From assembly GCA_013362785.1 (NCBI GenBank), contig JABFVM010000208.1:20838-84837 (forward strand): a stretch of 64,000 bases of DNA, written 5' to 3'. The translations under genes were made by a program, and so were the position numbers. The stretch's first letter is position 1; every line of letters starts with the position of its first letter. Below, piece by piece: positions 9,579-19,800 of this stretch. Origin of the DNA: Streptomyces sp. (GTDB taxonomy: Bacteria; Actinomycetota; Actinomycetes; Streptomycetales; Streptomycetaceae). Below the pieces are notes generated by a model. The model did no database searches. It was not told the DNA's origin and worked only from the letters and a program-made list of their open reading frames with translations.

Positions 9579-10646
9579 ATGTCAGAAGCAGGGCGCCTCA
9601 TCCGGGCGAACGACCCGGTGCTGACCTATCGCGGTGCGGTCTCCCTCCAGGACGTCGACGGTGGAATAGCGCCCTGGCGAATACCTTTTCAAGAACGGCA
9701 CCTGTTCTTTCCCGAGGGCGGCGTGGGGCGCGCCGCGATGCCATCAGGGGTGCGGGTCGCTTTCCGCACCGACGCCGATAGGTTCGCATTCAAGTACGCG
9801 GCCCGTCCTGCCCCCGAGATGCCGGGTCCGCCCGCGACGGCACACGTCGACGTACGCGTGGACGGCAAGCCGGTCATCAGCCTCCCCCTGGTGGCCGACG
9901 GGGAGATCCACACGTGCCGGGCCGAGGAGCTGCCGAGCGGCGGCAGCCGTCTCGTGGAGCTGTGGCTGCCGGGCCTGAACCAGTTCGTCCTGCACGGTGT
10001 GGAGGTGCCGACGGGCGCCGAGGTGGGCCGGGACACCCAGACCGCGCCCCGCTGGCTCCACTACGGGTCGTCCGAGTCGCAGGGCCGGGGAGCGCTGTCG
10101 CCCACCCGCAACTGGACCGCGAGCGTCGCCACCGAACTCGGGCTGGACCTGACGTCGTTGGCGATCGGGGCGGGGTGCTACCTGCAGCCGCTCTTCGCGA
10201 CCCTGATCCGTGACCTGCCCGCCGACCTGATCACTTGCATCGTCGGCATGAACATCTATGGCACGCGTGCCCTGAACCAGTTCACCTACCGGCCGAACCT
10301 GGTCGGAATGATCCGGATCATCCGGGAGCGGCACCCCTCGACCCCGCTGGTCATCGCGTCCCACCACTACTCGCCCTGGCACGACCCGCTGGAAGGAGAC
10401 GGATACCTGTCCTTGACGGAGGTCCGGGAGCAGACCCGCGAGGTGGTCGAGCTGCTGCGCGCGGACGGCGATGAGAACGTCCACTACGTCCACGGCCCGA
10501 GCCTCGCCGGCCCCGACACCGCCCACCTGTACATCGAGCCGTGGCCTCTTGACCCACTGCACTTCAATCAAGAGGGACACGACCTGCTGGCAGCCGCCTT
10601 CCGGCGGAAGCTGGTGGAACTGGTGCCGGACCTGGCGCGGAGTTAA
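9579..10646 (+). CDS. SGNH/GDSL-family esterase or acyltransferase-like protein
   Basis: The 355-residue protein has an N-terminal beta-rich domain (about residues 1-155) like those before CE2-type esterases, then an SGNH domain. The nucleophile block is HYGSSESQG, the Asn block is IVGMNIYG, and the C-terminal block is DPLHFNQEGH, giving Ser-Asn-Asp-His. It has no signal peptide, so it probably acts in the cytoplasm. In this cluster it may remove or place the acyl groups (acetyl, isobutyryl) that vary among avilamycins; that is inference. Its stop overlaps the convergent LuxR gene by 4 bp. Confidence 0.75.
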   Translation: MSEAGRLIRANDPVLTYRGAVSLQDVDGGIAPWRIPFQERHLFFPEGGVGRAAMPSGVRVAFRTDADRFAFKYAARPAPEMPGPPATAHVDVRVDGKPVISLPLVADGEIHTCRAEELPSGGSRLVELWLPGLNQFVLHGVEVPTGAEVGRDTQTAPRWLHYGSSESQGRGALSPTRNWTASVATELGLDLTSLAIGAGCYLQPLFATLIRDLPADLITCIVGMNIYGTRALNQFTYRPNLVGMIRIIRERHPSTPLVIASHHYSPWHDPLEGDGYLSLTEVREQTREVVELLRADGDENVHYVHGPSLAGPDTAHLYIEPWPLDPLHFNQEGHDLLAAAFRRKLVELVPDLARS

Positions 10647-10966
10647 CCCGTCACATCGGGCGGAAGGGTCGAGCCTTCTGATGTGCCGATGTGCGCCGGG
10701 AGTTTGTGGGCGAACGAAACGAGTCCGGCCTGTAGGCGGGACTCGACCCCGAGCTTCGCGAGTATCTGGGCCATATGGGCCTTCACCGTGCGCTCGGTGA
10801 CCCCGAGCAGCGCGGCGAGCTCACGGTTGGAGTAGCCATGGCTCAGCAGGGAGAAGACCTGGAGTTCGCGCTCGGAGAGTAAATGAACCTGGCTCAGCCC
10901 TTCCAGCCAGGGGAACTGGGTCTCGTGGAGAATTTGGTCGTAGGTATCGAAACCGAAACATGGCAT
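10643..10966 (-). CDS. Small LuxR-type regulator with a TTA codon (AviC-like)
   Basis: From ATG 10966 the product has 107 residues. The C-terminal helix-turn-helix is LSERELQVFSLLSHGYSNRELAALLGVTERTVKAHMAQILAKLGV. There is no receiver or ATPase domain. The avilamycin cluster is known to be controlled by two activators, AviC1 and AviC2; this gene and the next are the likely equivalents. Leu29 is encoded by TTA (10880-10882, minus strand), the codon read by the developmentally controlled bldA tRNA, so production may be tied to development. An upstream GTG at 11059 would add about 31 residues and has no better ribosome site. Confidence 0.85.
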   Translation of the reverse strand: MPCFGFDTYDQILHETQFPWLEGLSQVHLLSERELQVFSLLSHGYSNRELAALLGVTERTVKAHMAQILAKLGVESRLQAGLVSFAHKLPAHIGTSEGSTLPPDVTG

Positions 10967-11380
10967 GGTCTGGCCCCCGTATGAGCGTGTGGTCCTTGCA
11001 TGCCCTGGGGAGTCATTCGACGCAATTGAGTGTCGAGGCAAAATGTCCCAAGACATCACTCATCTTGATGATCTTACCGCATCAACGGCCGGGTGGTGGC
11101 CTCTTGGTGGTGCCGTCTGTTTGGTGCTGCCTACTGCCGTGAGCAGGATCCGCCGACGTGGCGGGAAAGTCGGATAAAGCGTCCAGTGCCTGGTGTGTGG
11201 GCCCGGTAATGGCGCTGCAGCGAAGGGGAATCTTACCTTCCGCTTGACGCTGTGGCCGCCGGCCGCAGTGGTGCGTGCCACTCGCTTCGAGCGGTGAGCC
11301 CGCTCACTTCGTAATTCTGTGAGCCTTTTCGGGCGATATAAAGGCCGCTTCAATGAGCTTACGCGTTGGTGATATGCGGC
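10967..11380. other. Gap of over 300 bp between the two LuxR-type genes
   Basis: This should contain the promoter of the first regulator. The only structure I see is the interrupted palindrome GTGAGC-CC-GCTCAC at 11294-11307, a possible operator. If the first regulator starts at GTG 11059 the gap is 321 bp. No other gene was supported. Confidence 0.4.
11294..11307. promoter_or_regulatory. Palindrome GTGAGC-CC-GCTCAC between the two regulators
   Basis: Two perfect 6-base arms are separated by CC. The site lies in the non-coding gap upstream of the first regulator and downstream of the second. It could bind a regulator; no second copy was noticed in the window. Confidence 0.35.
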
Positions 11381-11632
11381 TCAATTGACGCGATCCTGCA
11401 GAACCTTGGGGGGCCATACCTCGGAGCTCAGGATTCCCTGCGCGTAGGCCTTGGCGACGAGGGCGGTGCGGTTGGGCACCCGGAAGCGCTCCATCATCTT
11501 GCTCACGTGATACTCGACCCCCTGGCGGCTGAGGTAGAGCTTGTTCGCGATGCAGGTAGTGCGCTCACCTGCGGCGATGCGCTCCATGATCTTGGCGTCC
11601 AGGCTGGACAGGGTTGTGGGGGCGGTTTTCAC
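11381..11632 (-). CDS. HTH-only LuxR-type regulator, 83 residues (AviC-like)
   Basis: The protein is little more than a LuxR helix-turn-helix: LSSLDAKIMERIAAGERTTCIANKLYLSRQGVEYHVSKMMERFRV, with a short C-terminal tail. AGGGAG precedes the GTG start at 11632. Solo HTH proteins of this size occur as pathway regulators in streptomycetes. It may act with the 10643 protein as the pair corresponding to AviC1/AviC2. It is divergent from the sugar operon starting at 11919, whose promoter region it could control directly. Confidence 0.8.
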   Translation of the reverse strand: MKTAPTTLSSLDAKIMERIAAGERTTCIANKLYLSRQGVEYHVSKMMERFRVPNRTALVAKAYAQGILSSEVWPPKVLQDRVN

Positions 11633-11918
11633 CGAGGACTCCCTGGGGGAAGAGTACTGAGGGGTCGAGAGTGCCGCGGCGGGGCCGGGCGCCGACAGCT
11701 GACTTCATTTAACCCAACACTCCCGCGCCGAAAATAGTGGACTTTTGTTCAAGCGGGGACCACAGTAGTTGCGCATTGAATGTTTAGCGGGTGAGACCGG
11801 GACGTACCGGACACATCCCGAATCAGGGTGCTGTCGACAGGACTAGCAATTTCCTTATGCGCGTACGCCCTATCCTCGACGTCTGCGAATATTGTGGCGT
11901 GGAACGAGTGGAGACGGC

Positions 11919-12329
11919 ATGAAAATCGATGTGCTCCAGCCGACCTGCAACCTGGACACGGTCCGGGACGGGCGTGGCGGAATTTTTACCTGGGTGCCCC
12001 CGGAGCCCATCCTGGAATTCAATATGCTGCACTTGTACCCGGGAAAGGTGCGCGGCCTTCACTATCATCCGCACTTCGTCGAGTACCTGCTCTTCGTCGA
12101 GGGCGAGGGCGTGCTGATCACCAAGGACGACGCCGATGACCCGGACTGCAAAGAGGAATTCATCCATGTCTCGCGCGGGGTCTGCACCAGGACGCCGGCC
12201 GGGGTCATGCACGCCGTACACGCCATCTCGTCCCTGACGTTCATCGCCATGCTCACCAAGCCCTGGGACACCTGCAATCCCCCGCTGGTCCAGGTCGAGC
12301 CGCTGCCGCACACCCTGGAGCGCGGGTGA
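11919..12329 (+). CDS. Cupin protein, RmlC/FdtA-like sugar epimerase or isomerase
   Basis: The 136-residue single-cupin protein has VRGLHYHPHFVEYLLFVEGEGVLI (cupin motif 1 with His-x-His and Glu) and GVMHAVHAISSLTFIAM (motif 2 with His). Such proteins in sugar clusters act as 3- or 3,5-epimerases or 3,4-ketoisomerases on dTDP-4-keto sugars. The exact activity is not determinable here. ATG 11919 is preceded by GGAG with a 5-base spacer, so earlier starts are unlikely. It opens an operon whose next three genes overlap or nearly touch. Confidence 0.8.
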   Translation: MKIDVLQPTCNLDTVRDGRGGIFTWVPPEPILEFNMLHLYPGKVRGLHYHPHFVEYLLFVEGEGVLITKDDADDPDCKEEFIHVSRGVCTRTPAGVMHAVHAISSLTFIAMLTKPWDTCNPPLVQVEPLPHTLERG

Positions 12330-13021
12330 GGGTCGCGGTGGTCGGTGCCGGGGGGTTCGTCGGCACGGCCGTCACCCGGGCGCTGGGTTCCGCGGCCGTT
12401 CCCGTGACCCGTGCGAACTACGAGGAGGCGCGCCGTAGCGGCCCCTTCGATGTTCTGGTCAACGCGGCCTGCTCGTCACGGCGTTACTGGGCCCGGCAGC
12501 ACCCCGACGACGACCGCCGCGAGACGCTCGACAAGACCCGGGCGCTCCTTCGCGACTGGGAGTGGGACCGCTTCGTCCAGATCAGCACCATCTCCGCGCG
12601 CACCCAACTGGACACCCCCTACGGCAGGAACCGGGCCGAGGCCGAGGAGCTCTGCGCGGGCCACCTGGTCGTCCGCCTCGGTCCCATGTACGGCGACAGC
12701 AACACCAAGGGCGTTCTCATGGACATCCTCAAGGAGCAGCCGGTCTACGCGCACGGCGAGTCGCGCCAGAGCTTCGCCCCCGTCGAGTGGTGCGGCGACT
12801 GGGTGGCCTCCCACCTCGGCGCCGAGGGCGTGCGGGAGGTGGGCGCGCGGACGACGGTCACCCTGCGGGAGATCAGAGACGCGGTCGGCTCGCGTTCCGA
12901 ATTCGCCGGCGACCGCAACGACGACCAGTTCCCCCTGGCCGCCGAACCCGACTGGCCGGACGCCGCGGATGTCATCGGCTGGCTCAGGGCCCGTAGCCGA
13001 GCACTGACTGGAGAATCATGA
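12326..13021 (+). CDS. Short NAD(P)-dependent sugar SDR (reductase/epimerase)
   Basis: The 231-residue protein has a Rossmann loop VVGAGGFVGTAVT near residue 5, the strand FVQISTISART, a TPYGRNRAEAE segment supplying the Tyr of the active site with Arg where Lys is usual, and RLGPMYGDSN. At this length it lacks much of the usual substrate domain. It may reduce a 4-keto sugar or epimerise it together with the cupin enzyme. GTG 12326 overlaps the cupin stop by 4 bp. Confidence 0.7.
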   Translation: MRVAVVGAGGFVGTAVTRALGSAAVPVTRANYEEARRSGPFDVLVNAACSSRRYWARQHPDDDRRETLDKTRALLRDWEWDRFVQISTISARTQLDTPYGRNRAEAEELCAGHLVVRLGPMYGDSNTKGVLMDILKEQPVYAHGESRQSFAPVEWCGDWVASHLGAEGVREVGARTTVTLREIRDAVGSRSEFAGDRNDDQFPLAAEPDWPDAADVIGWLRARSRALTGES

Positions 13022-14241
13022 CCACGATCGGTCACTCGACAGTTATCGACCGTTGCCGGATCTGCGACAACACCGAGTTGTTGCCCGTACTCGACCTCGG
13101 TTCGCAGGCGCTCACCGGCGTCTTCCCGCGGACCCGCGGCGAGGACGTGCCGTACGTCCCGCTGGAGCTGGTCCGCTGCTCGCCCGGCGGCTGCGGGCTG
13201 GTGCAGCTGCGCCACACCGCCGACTTCGGCCTCATGTACGGCGAGGGCTACGGCTATAGGTCCAGCCTCAACCGTTCCATGGCGGACCACTTGCGCGGCA
13301 AGGTCGCCGCCATCACGAACCTGGTCGACCTCGGCCCCGGTGACCTGGTCGTGGACATCGGCAGCAACGACGGAACCCTGCTCGCGGCCTACCCCGCCGA
13401 CGGGCCCTCCCTGGTCGGCGTCGACCCCGCCGCCACAGTCTTCGCCGGGTCCTATCCGCCGGGCGTCGAGCTGATCCCCGACTTCTTCGCCTGCGACCTG
13501 CTCGGCGGGCGCCGCGCCAAGGTCGTCACCTCGATCGCGATGTTCTACGACCTGCCGCGTCCGATGGAGTTCATGCGGGAGGTCGGCCGCCTTCTGACGG
13601 ACGACGGCATCTGGGTGACCGAGCAGAGCTACCTGCCGTCGATGCTCCAGGCCTCCGCCTACGACGTGGTCTGCCATGAACATCTGGACTACTACGGCCT
13701 CCGCCAGATCGAGTGGATGGCCGAGCGCACCGGCCTGAAGGTGGTGGACGCCGAGCTGACCCCCGTCTACGGCGGCAGCCTCTCGGTCGTGCTGGCCCGG
13801 CGCGGCTCCACCCGCCAGGTCAACGAGCCGGCCCTGGCCCGCATCCGCGCCGGTGAGACGGACCTGCCCTTCACGGAGTTCGCCCGGCGGACCGAGGAGT
13901 CCCGCGACCGGCTCCTGGAATTCCTCACCGCCTCGCGGGACAAGGGACTGTGCACCCTTGGCTACGGCGCCTCGACGAAGGGCAACGTCATCCTCCAGTA
14001 CTGCGGTCTGGATGACACCCTCCTGCCCTGCATCGCCGAGGTGAACGAGGACAAGTTCGGCTGCTACACGCCCGGCACCGGAATCCCGATCGTCTCCGAG
14101 GAGGAGGCCCGGGCGCTGCGGCCCGATCAGTTCCTCGTCCTCCCGTGGATCTACCGGGACGCGATGGTCGCCCGGGAACGCGACTTCCTGGCCTCCGGCG
14201 GCAACCTCGTGTTCCCGCTGCCCGCCCTGGAAGTGGTGTGA
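13018..14241 (+). CDS. aviG1: AviG1-type NDP-4-keto-hexose C-methyltransferase
   Basis: AviG1 adds the 3-C-methyl group that gives 2-deoxy-evalose. The 407-residue protein has the three-part layout of sugar C-methyltransferases: an N-terminal zinc-binding CRICDN...CGL region, a central SAM domain with VVDIGSNDGTLLAAY, and a C-terminal domain with GYGASTKGNVILQYC. VCHEHLDYYGL is the conserved catalytic-region segment. Start ATG overlaps the preceding stop by 4 bp. The assignment to evalose rests on the known avilamycin structure. Confidence 0.88.
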   Translation: MTTIGHSTVIDRCRICDNTELLPVLDLGSQALTGVFPRTRGEDVPYVPLELVRCSPGGCGLVQLRHTADFGLMYGEGYGYRSSLNRSMADHLRGKVAAITNLVDLGPGDLVVDIGSNDGTLLAAYPADGPSLVGVDPAATVFAGSYPPGVELIPDFFACDLLGGRRAKVVTSIAMFYDLPRPMEFMREVGRLLTDDGIWVTEQSYLPSMLQASAYDVVCHEHLDYYGLRQIEWMAERTGLKVVDAELTPVYGGSLSVVLARRGSTRQVNEPALARIRAGETDLPFTEFARRTEESRDRLLEFLTASRDKGLCTLGYGASTKGNVILQYCGLDDTLLPCIAEVNEDKFGCYTPGTGIPIVSEEEARALRPDQFLVLPWIYRDAMVARERDFLASGGNLVFPLPALEVV

Positions 14242-14245
14242 TCAG

Positions 14246-15673
14246 GTGCCGAACGTGAAGGCACGCGGCACCACGCGGGTGCTCGCCGTGGTGCTGCTGT
14301 CGGTGCTGCCGCTGCTGGCCGCGGCCCTGCTGCTGTGGCACGGCGCCACGGGCCGGGACGACGCGGAGCACCCCGGGTCCGCGAGCAGCGCGCCGGGTGC
14401 GTCGCATGTCGAGGGGTGGCAGTTGCTGCTCGCCCTCGCCGTGGTGGTGGCCGCCGCGCGGGCCGTCGGAGCGCTGGTCAGCCGGTATCTGGGCCAGCCG
14501 CGCGTGGTGGGCGAGATGATCTCCGGGATCGTCCTCGGCCCTTCGGCGCTCGGCCTCGCCGCCCCCGGGGTCTACGACGCCCTCTTCCCCGCCGCCCTCC
14601 ACTCCTATCTCAATCTCGTCGCCCAGATCGGGCTGGCGCTGTTCATGTTCCTGATCGGCATGGAGTTCGGTGAGAGCAGGCACGAACGCGCGGGCCGCAC
14701 AGGCGTCGCCGTAGGTGTCGTCGGCGTCTGCCTGTCGCTCGCCCTCGGCTGCGGCCTCGGGTACGCGCTGTACTCCGGCTACGCTCCGGACGGCATCGGC
14801 TTCCTGCCGTTCACCCTCTTCCTGGGTATCGCCATGAGCGTGACGGCCTTCCCGGTGCTGGCCCGGCTGCTGATGGAACGCGGCATGCTCCAGTCCCGGG
14901 CGGGCGCGTACGCCATCGTGGGCGCCGCCACCGCCGATCTCGTCTGCTGGCTGATGCTCGCGGGGGTCGTCGCGCTGTTGCGCAGCGACTCGCCTCTGGG
15001 GGTGCTGCGCACCCTCCTACTCACGGCGGTCTTCTTCGCCGTCATGGTGTGGCTCGTCCGCCCCGCCCTGCGGCGCGTCCTGCGGCGGCCCGAGCGCTGG
15101 CTCCCCGACGGCGGGATGCTCGCGCTGATCATCCCCTGCGCGCTGCTGTCGGGGGTCGCCACCGAACTCATAGGCATCCACCTCATCTTCGGCGCGTTCC
15201 TGTTCGGCGCCATCTGTCCGAAGAACGAACCGGCCCTGGTCGGCGCCCGAGGCAAACTGCAGGAACTCGTCACCGCCGTGCTGCTGCCGCCGTTCTTCGC
15301 CTCGGTCGGCCTGAAGACGGACCTGCTGCAGCTCGGCCAGAGCGGCGGAGCCCTGTGGGCGTGGGCCGGCGTCGCTCTGCTGGTGGCCGTCGCCGGCAAG
15401 TTGGCGGGCAGCGCGGCGGCAGCGGCGCTGATGTCGGTGGAACGCATCGACGCCCTGCGCATCGGCGTGCTCATGAACTGCCGCGGACTGACCGAGCTGG
15501 TGATCCTCACCATCGGGCTCGAACTCGGCGTTCTGACACCGGCGTTGTTCACCATGCTGGTCATGGTCACCCTGTGCGCCACCGTCATGACCGCGCCCCT
15601 GCTCGACCTGCTCGACCGCGCCGAGCGGCGCTTCACGCCCGCCCGCACAAAGGCCAGGTCCGTCGTCGGCTGA
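14246..15673 (+). CDS. CPA2-type cation/proton antiporter
   Basis: The 475-residue membrane protein has about 12-13 hydrophobic segments, an N-terminal helix with a periplasmic linker (residues about 30-55), and the KefB-like blocks RVVGEMISGIVLGPSALGL and MSVTAFPVLARLLMERGML. GTG 14246 follows the aviG1 stop by four bases, so it belongs to the same operon. Antiporters of this kind occur in antibiotic clusters; a role in export or pH balance is possible but not shown. Confidence 0.85.
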   Translation: MPNVKARGTTRVLAVVLLSVLPLLAAALLLWHGATGRDDAEHPGSASSAPGASHVEGWQLLLALAVVVAAARAVGALVSRYLGQPRVVGEMISGIVLGPSALGLAAPGVYDALFPAALHSYLNLVAQIGLALFMFLIGMEFGESRHERAGRTGVAVGVVGVCLSLALGCGLGYALYSGYAPDGIGFLPFTLFLGIAMSVTAFPVLARLLMERGMLQSRAGAYAIVGAATADLVCWLMLAGVVALLRSDSPLGVLRTLLLTAVFFAVMVWLVRPALRRVLRRPERWLPDGGMLALIIPCALLSGVATELIGIHLIFGAFLFGAICPKNEPALVGARGKLQELVTAVLLPPFFASVGLKTDLLQLGQSGGALWAWAGVALLVAVAGKLAGSAAAAALMSVERIDALRIGVLMNCRGLTELVILTIGLELGVLTPALFTMLVMVTLCATVMTAPLLDLLDRAERRFTPARTKARSVVG

Positions 15674-15822
15674 CGAGAGCGCGGCGAATTCCGACCACGA
15701 AATGCCGGGGCCGGTCTAGGTGATTCCCTCAAGAATGCCGACAACTCACTGACTATGATCGTCACGGAATGCGGATTTATGCGCGCCGGGTCCAGTAAGC
15801 CTGAAAACAGGGAGGTGGGTTG

Positions 15823-16857
15823 GTGCAAATAGCCGACCTGTACATCGGTGCTCTCGGCGTCTTCGTACCGCCCGTGGTGAGCGTCGAATGGGCCGTGGAA
15901 CGCGGCCTCTACCCGGTCGAAGAGGCCGAGGCACATGAACTCGGCGGAGTCGCCGTCGCCGGCGACATCCCCCCTCCGGAAATGGCCTTGCGGGCGGCGC
16001 AACAGGCGGTGAAGAGGTGGGGCGGATCGCCGACGGAATTCGATCTGCTGCTTTATGCGAGCACCTGGCACCAGGGCCCGGACGGCTGGCCGCCGCAGGC
16101 GTACCTGCAGCGGCACCTGGTGGGCGGGGACATGCTCGCCCTGGAGATCAGACAGGGCTGCAACGGCGTGTTCAGCGCGCTGGAACTCGCCGCCGCCTAT
16201 CTGCAGGCCGATCCGAACCGCACGAGCGCGCTGATCGTCGCCGCCGACAACTACGGAACCCCGCTGATCGACCGGTGGCGGATGGGGCCCGGCTTCATCG
16301 GCGGTGATGCCGCCTCGGCCCTGGTGCTGACCAAGCGGCCCGGCTTCGCCCGGCTCTGCTCGCTGTCCTCCAAGGGGCTGCCGGAGATCGAGTCGCTGCA
16401 CCGGGGGGACGAGCCGCTGTTCCCGCCGAGCATCACCCGGGGCCGGCCCACCGACTTCAGCGCCCGCATCGGCCAGCAGTTCGCCACCCGCAGCCCTGCC
16501 TCCATAGCGATGGCCGATATCCAGGACCATATGACGGACGTGGCCGAGCGCGCCTTGGCGGGGGCCGGCATCGGAATGTCGGACGTCGCCCGCGTCTCCT
16601 TCATGAACTACTCGCGAGAAGTGGTCGAGCAGCGCTGCATGGCGGCCTGGGAGCTGCCGCTGTCCCGTTCCACCTGGGAATTCGGCCGGGAGATCGGCCA
16701 CTGCGGGGCCAGCGACCACTTGCTGTCCATGGAACACCTCGTACGGACCGGTGAGCTCGCCCCCGGCGACCATGTCCTGCAACTCGCCACCGCCCCGGGC
16801 CTGGTGGTGTCCAGCGCCGTCCTTCAAGTTCTCGAATCGCCGGACTGGGACGAATGA
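15823..16857 (+). CDS. aviN: AviN-type KASIII-like acyltransferase for the orsellinate unit
   Basis: AviN-like proteins are FabH relatives thought to take the aromatic acyl group from the iterative PKS AviM and pass it to the sugar chain. The 344-residue product has the active-site IRQGCNGVFSALELAA with Cys at residue 113, AADNYGTPLIDRW, GGDAASALVL and a late EIGHCGASDHLLSMEH. GGAGG at 15811 is best spaced for GTG 15823; TTG 15820 is also open. TATGAT at 15754-15759 may be its -10. Its stop overlaps the aviM start. Confidence 0.88.
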   Translation: MQIADLYIGALGVFVPPVVSVEWAVERGLYPVEEAEAHELGGVAVAGDIPPPEMALRAAQQAVKRWGGSPTEFDLLLYASTWHQGPDGWPPQAYLQRHLVGGDMLALEIRQGCNGVFSALELAAAYLQADPNRTSALIVAADNYGTPLIDRWRMGPGFIGGDAASALVLTKRPGFARLCSLSSKGLPEIESLHRGDEPLFPPSITRGRPTDFSARIGQQFATRSPASIAMADIQDHMTDVAERALAGAGIGMSDVARVSFMNYSREVVEQRCMAAWELPLSRSTWEFGREIGHCGASDHLLSMEHLVRTGELAPGDHVLQLATAPGLVVSSAVLQVLESPDWDE

Positions 16858-19800
16858 TGAATACCGGCAACGACGAACGGAATATGCCCGTGATATCCCT
16901 TGATCGCCCGGCGGACTCCCTCCCCCCGGTGGCCGTGGTCGGGATCGGATGCCGGTTCCCCGGTGGCGTCAACTCACCCGAGGAATTCTGGGACCTGCTG
17001 ACGGCCGGACGTAACACCGTCGGCGAGATGCCCGCCGACCGCTGGGAAGGCTACCGGGACTTCGGTCCGCGATTCGACGCGGCGCTGCGGAAGGCGATTC
17101 GCTCCGGCAGCTTCCTGGACGGCGACATCGCGGGTTTCGACGCCGAGTTCTTCGGTATCTCGCCGCGCGAGGCCGAACTGATGGACCCGCAGCAGCGCCT
17201 CATGCTGGAGGTGGCCTGGCAGGCGCTGGAGCACGCCGGCATCCCGCCGCACGCACTGGCCGGGACCGACACCGGTGTGTTCGCCGGGGTCTGCACCTAC
17301 GACTACGGCGCCGGCCAGCTGGAAGACCTGCCGAACATCGACGCGTGGACGGGGATCGGCGCGGCGGTGTGCGCCGTGTCGAACCGCGTCTCGCACGCGC
17401 TCGACCTGCGCGGGCCCAGCCTCTCCATCGACACCGCGTGCTCGGCCTCGCTGGTGGCGCTGCACACCGCCGCGCAGAGCCTGCGGCTCGGCGAGTGCAC
17501 CCTGGCGGTGGCCGGAGGCGTCAACCTGGTGGTGTCACCGGGCCAGACGCTCGCCCTGGGCACGGCCGGCGCGCTGGCGCCCGACGGCCGCAGCAAGCCC
17601 TTCGCCGCGTCGGCCGACGGCTACGGCCGGGGCGAGGGCTGCGGCGTCCTCGTCCTCAAACTGCTGGCGGACGCCGAACGCGACGGCGACCGGGTGCTGG
17701 CGGTGCTGCGCGGCAGCGCCGTCAACCAGGACGGACGTACCAACGGCATCATGGCCCCCTGCGGTCAGGCCCAGGAGCACGTCATGCGGCGCGCCCTGAC
17801 GGCCGCCGGCGTCGCGGCCGACACCGTCGACTTCGTAGAGGCCCACGGCACCGGCACCCGCCTCGGCGACCCCATGGAAATCGGCGCGATCGGCGCGGTC
17901 TACGGACGCGACCGCTCCGACTCGGAGCCCTGCGCGGTCGGGTCGGTGAAGTCCAACATCGGGCATCTGGAAGGCGCCGCCGGCGTCGCGGGCGTCATCA
18001 AGGCGGTCCTCGCCCTCGGCCAGGACCGGATCCCGGCCACCCTGCTGGACGGCGACCCGAATCCCGAGATCGACTGGGACGGCCTCGACATCCGGCTGGC
18101 GACCCGGGCCCTGCCGTGGCCCGAGCGTCCCCACCCGCGCCGTGCCGCGGTGTCCGGGTTCGGCTACGGCGGCACCGTGGCCCATGTGATCCTCGAACAG
18201 GCGCCCACCGCGTCCGCCCGCCCCGAGCCGGAGTCGGCCGGAGCCCTGTTCCCGGTGTCCGCCGCCTCCCCGGAGGCGCTGCGGGACCGCGCGGGCGCGC
18301 TCGCCGAGCTGGTCGAAGGGGGAGCGGACCTGGCTTCGGTCGGGCACACCCTGGCCCATCGGCAGTCCTCGCTCGGCCACCGGGCAGCCGTGGTGGCGAC
18401 CGACCGCGACGAACTGGCCGCCACGCTGCGCGCGTTGGCCACCGCGGAGCCCGCGTCCGGTCTGGTCACCGGGGCCGCGCTGCCGGACGCCGGCAATCCC
18501 GTCTGGGTGTTCTCGGGGCACGGTTCCCAATGGGCCGGGATGGGCCGGGAACTGCTGGAGTCCGAGCCGGTCTTCGCCGAGGTGATCGACGCTCTGGAGC
18601 CGGTGTTCAAGGAAGAGATCGGGTTCTCGCCCCGGCAGATGCTGCTGGAGGGCGAGCACACCGAGGTCGACTGCGCCCAGACCATGATCTTCGCGATGCA
18701 GCTCGGGCTCGCCGCGCTGTGGCGGTCCCAGGGCGTCGTACCGGCCGCTGTCATCGGCCACTCGGTCGGTGAGATCGCCGCCGCGGTCACCGCGGGGACG
18801 CTGACCATGGCCGACGGGGCCCGGCTGATCTGCCGCAGGTCGCTGCTACTGCGCGAGGCCGCGGGCCGTGGCGCGATGGCGATGGTCACCCTGCCCTTCG
18901 ACGAGGCCGCCGAGCGGCTCGCGGGGAACGAGGCGGTCGTCGCGGCCATCGCGTCCTCGACGACGTCCACCGTGATCTCGGGTGATCCCGCGGAGATGGA
19001 CAAGGTCGTCGACCGCTGGACCGACGAGGGGCTGATCGTGCGGCGGGTCGCCTCCGACGTGGCCTTCCACAGCCCGCACATGGAGCCCCTGCTCGACCGG
19101 CTGCGCGCGGCCGCCGCCGAGCTCAGTCCGCGCGCACCGCACACGCCCCTCTACACGACGGCGCTGGCGGACCCGCGGGCCACGGTGACCGCCGACGGCG
19201 CGTACTGGGCGGCGAACCTGCGCAACCCGGTGCGGCTCGCCGCGGCGATCACCGCCGCGGCCGAGGACGGCCACCGGGCGTTCGTCGAGCTCGCCCCGCA
19301 CCCCGTCGTCGCGCACTCGATCCACGAGACGCTCGCCGAGCGCGGCGTGGAGGACGTGTTCGTCGGCACGACGCTGCGCCGGAACCGACCCGAGGTCCAC
19401 ACCTTCCGCACCAACGTGGGTGCGGCCCACTGCCACGGCGTGAGCGTGGACTGGACGGCGCTCCAGCCGGCGCAAGGCACCCTCGAAACACTGCCGCCCT
19501 ACCCCTGGCAGCACCGCTCGCTCTGGCGTTCCATCGCCGGTTCGCGCGGGGCCGAGCGGGGCCACGACGTCGACTCCCACACGCTGCTGGGCACACCCGG
19601 CGGCGTCGCGGGCAGCGACCTGCGGCTGTGGCACAGCACGCTGGACGACGACAGCCGCCCGTACCCGGGCAGCCACGCCCTCAACGGCGTGGAGATCGTC
19701 CCGGCCGCCGTGCTGGTGGCCACGTTCCTGGCCGCCGGGGCCGAGGGCGACGAGGGCCGCGCCCTGCGGGACATGACGATGACCCACCCGGTACTGACGG

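Noticed and set aside
14779..16827. Long minus-strand open frame opposite the antiporter and aviN
   Set aside because: It is antisense to two well-supported genes and has no recognisable motif; it is a GC-bias artefact.
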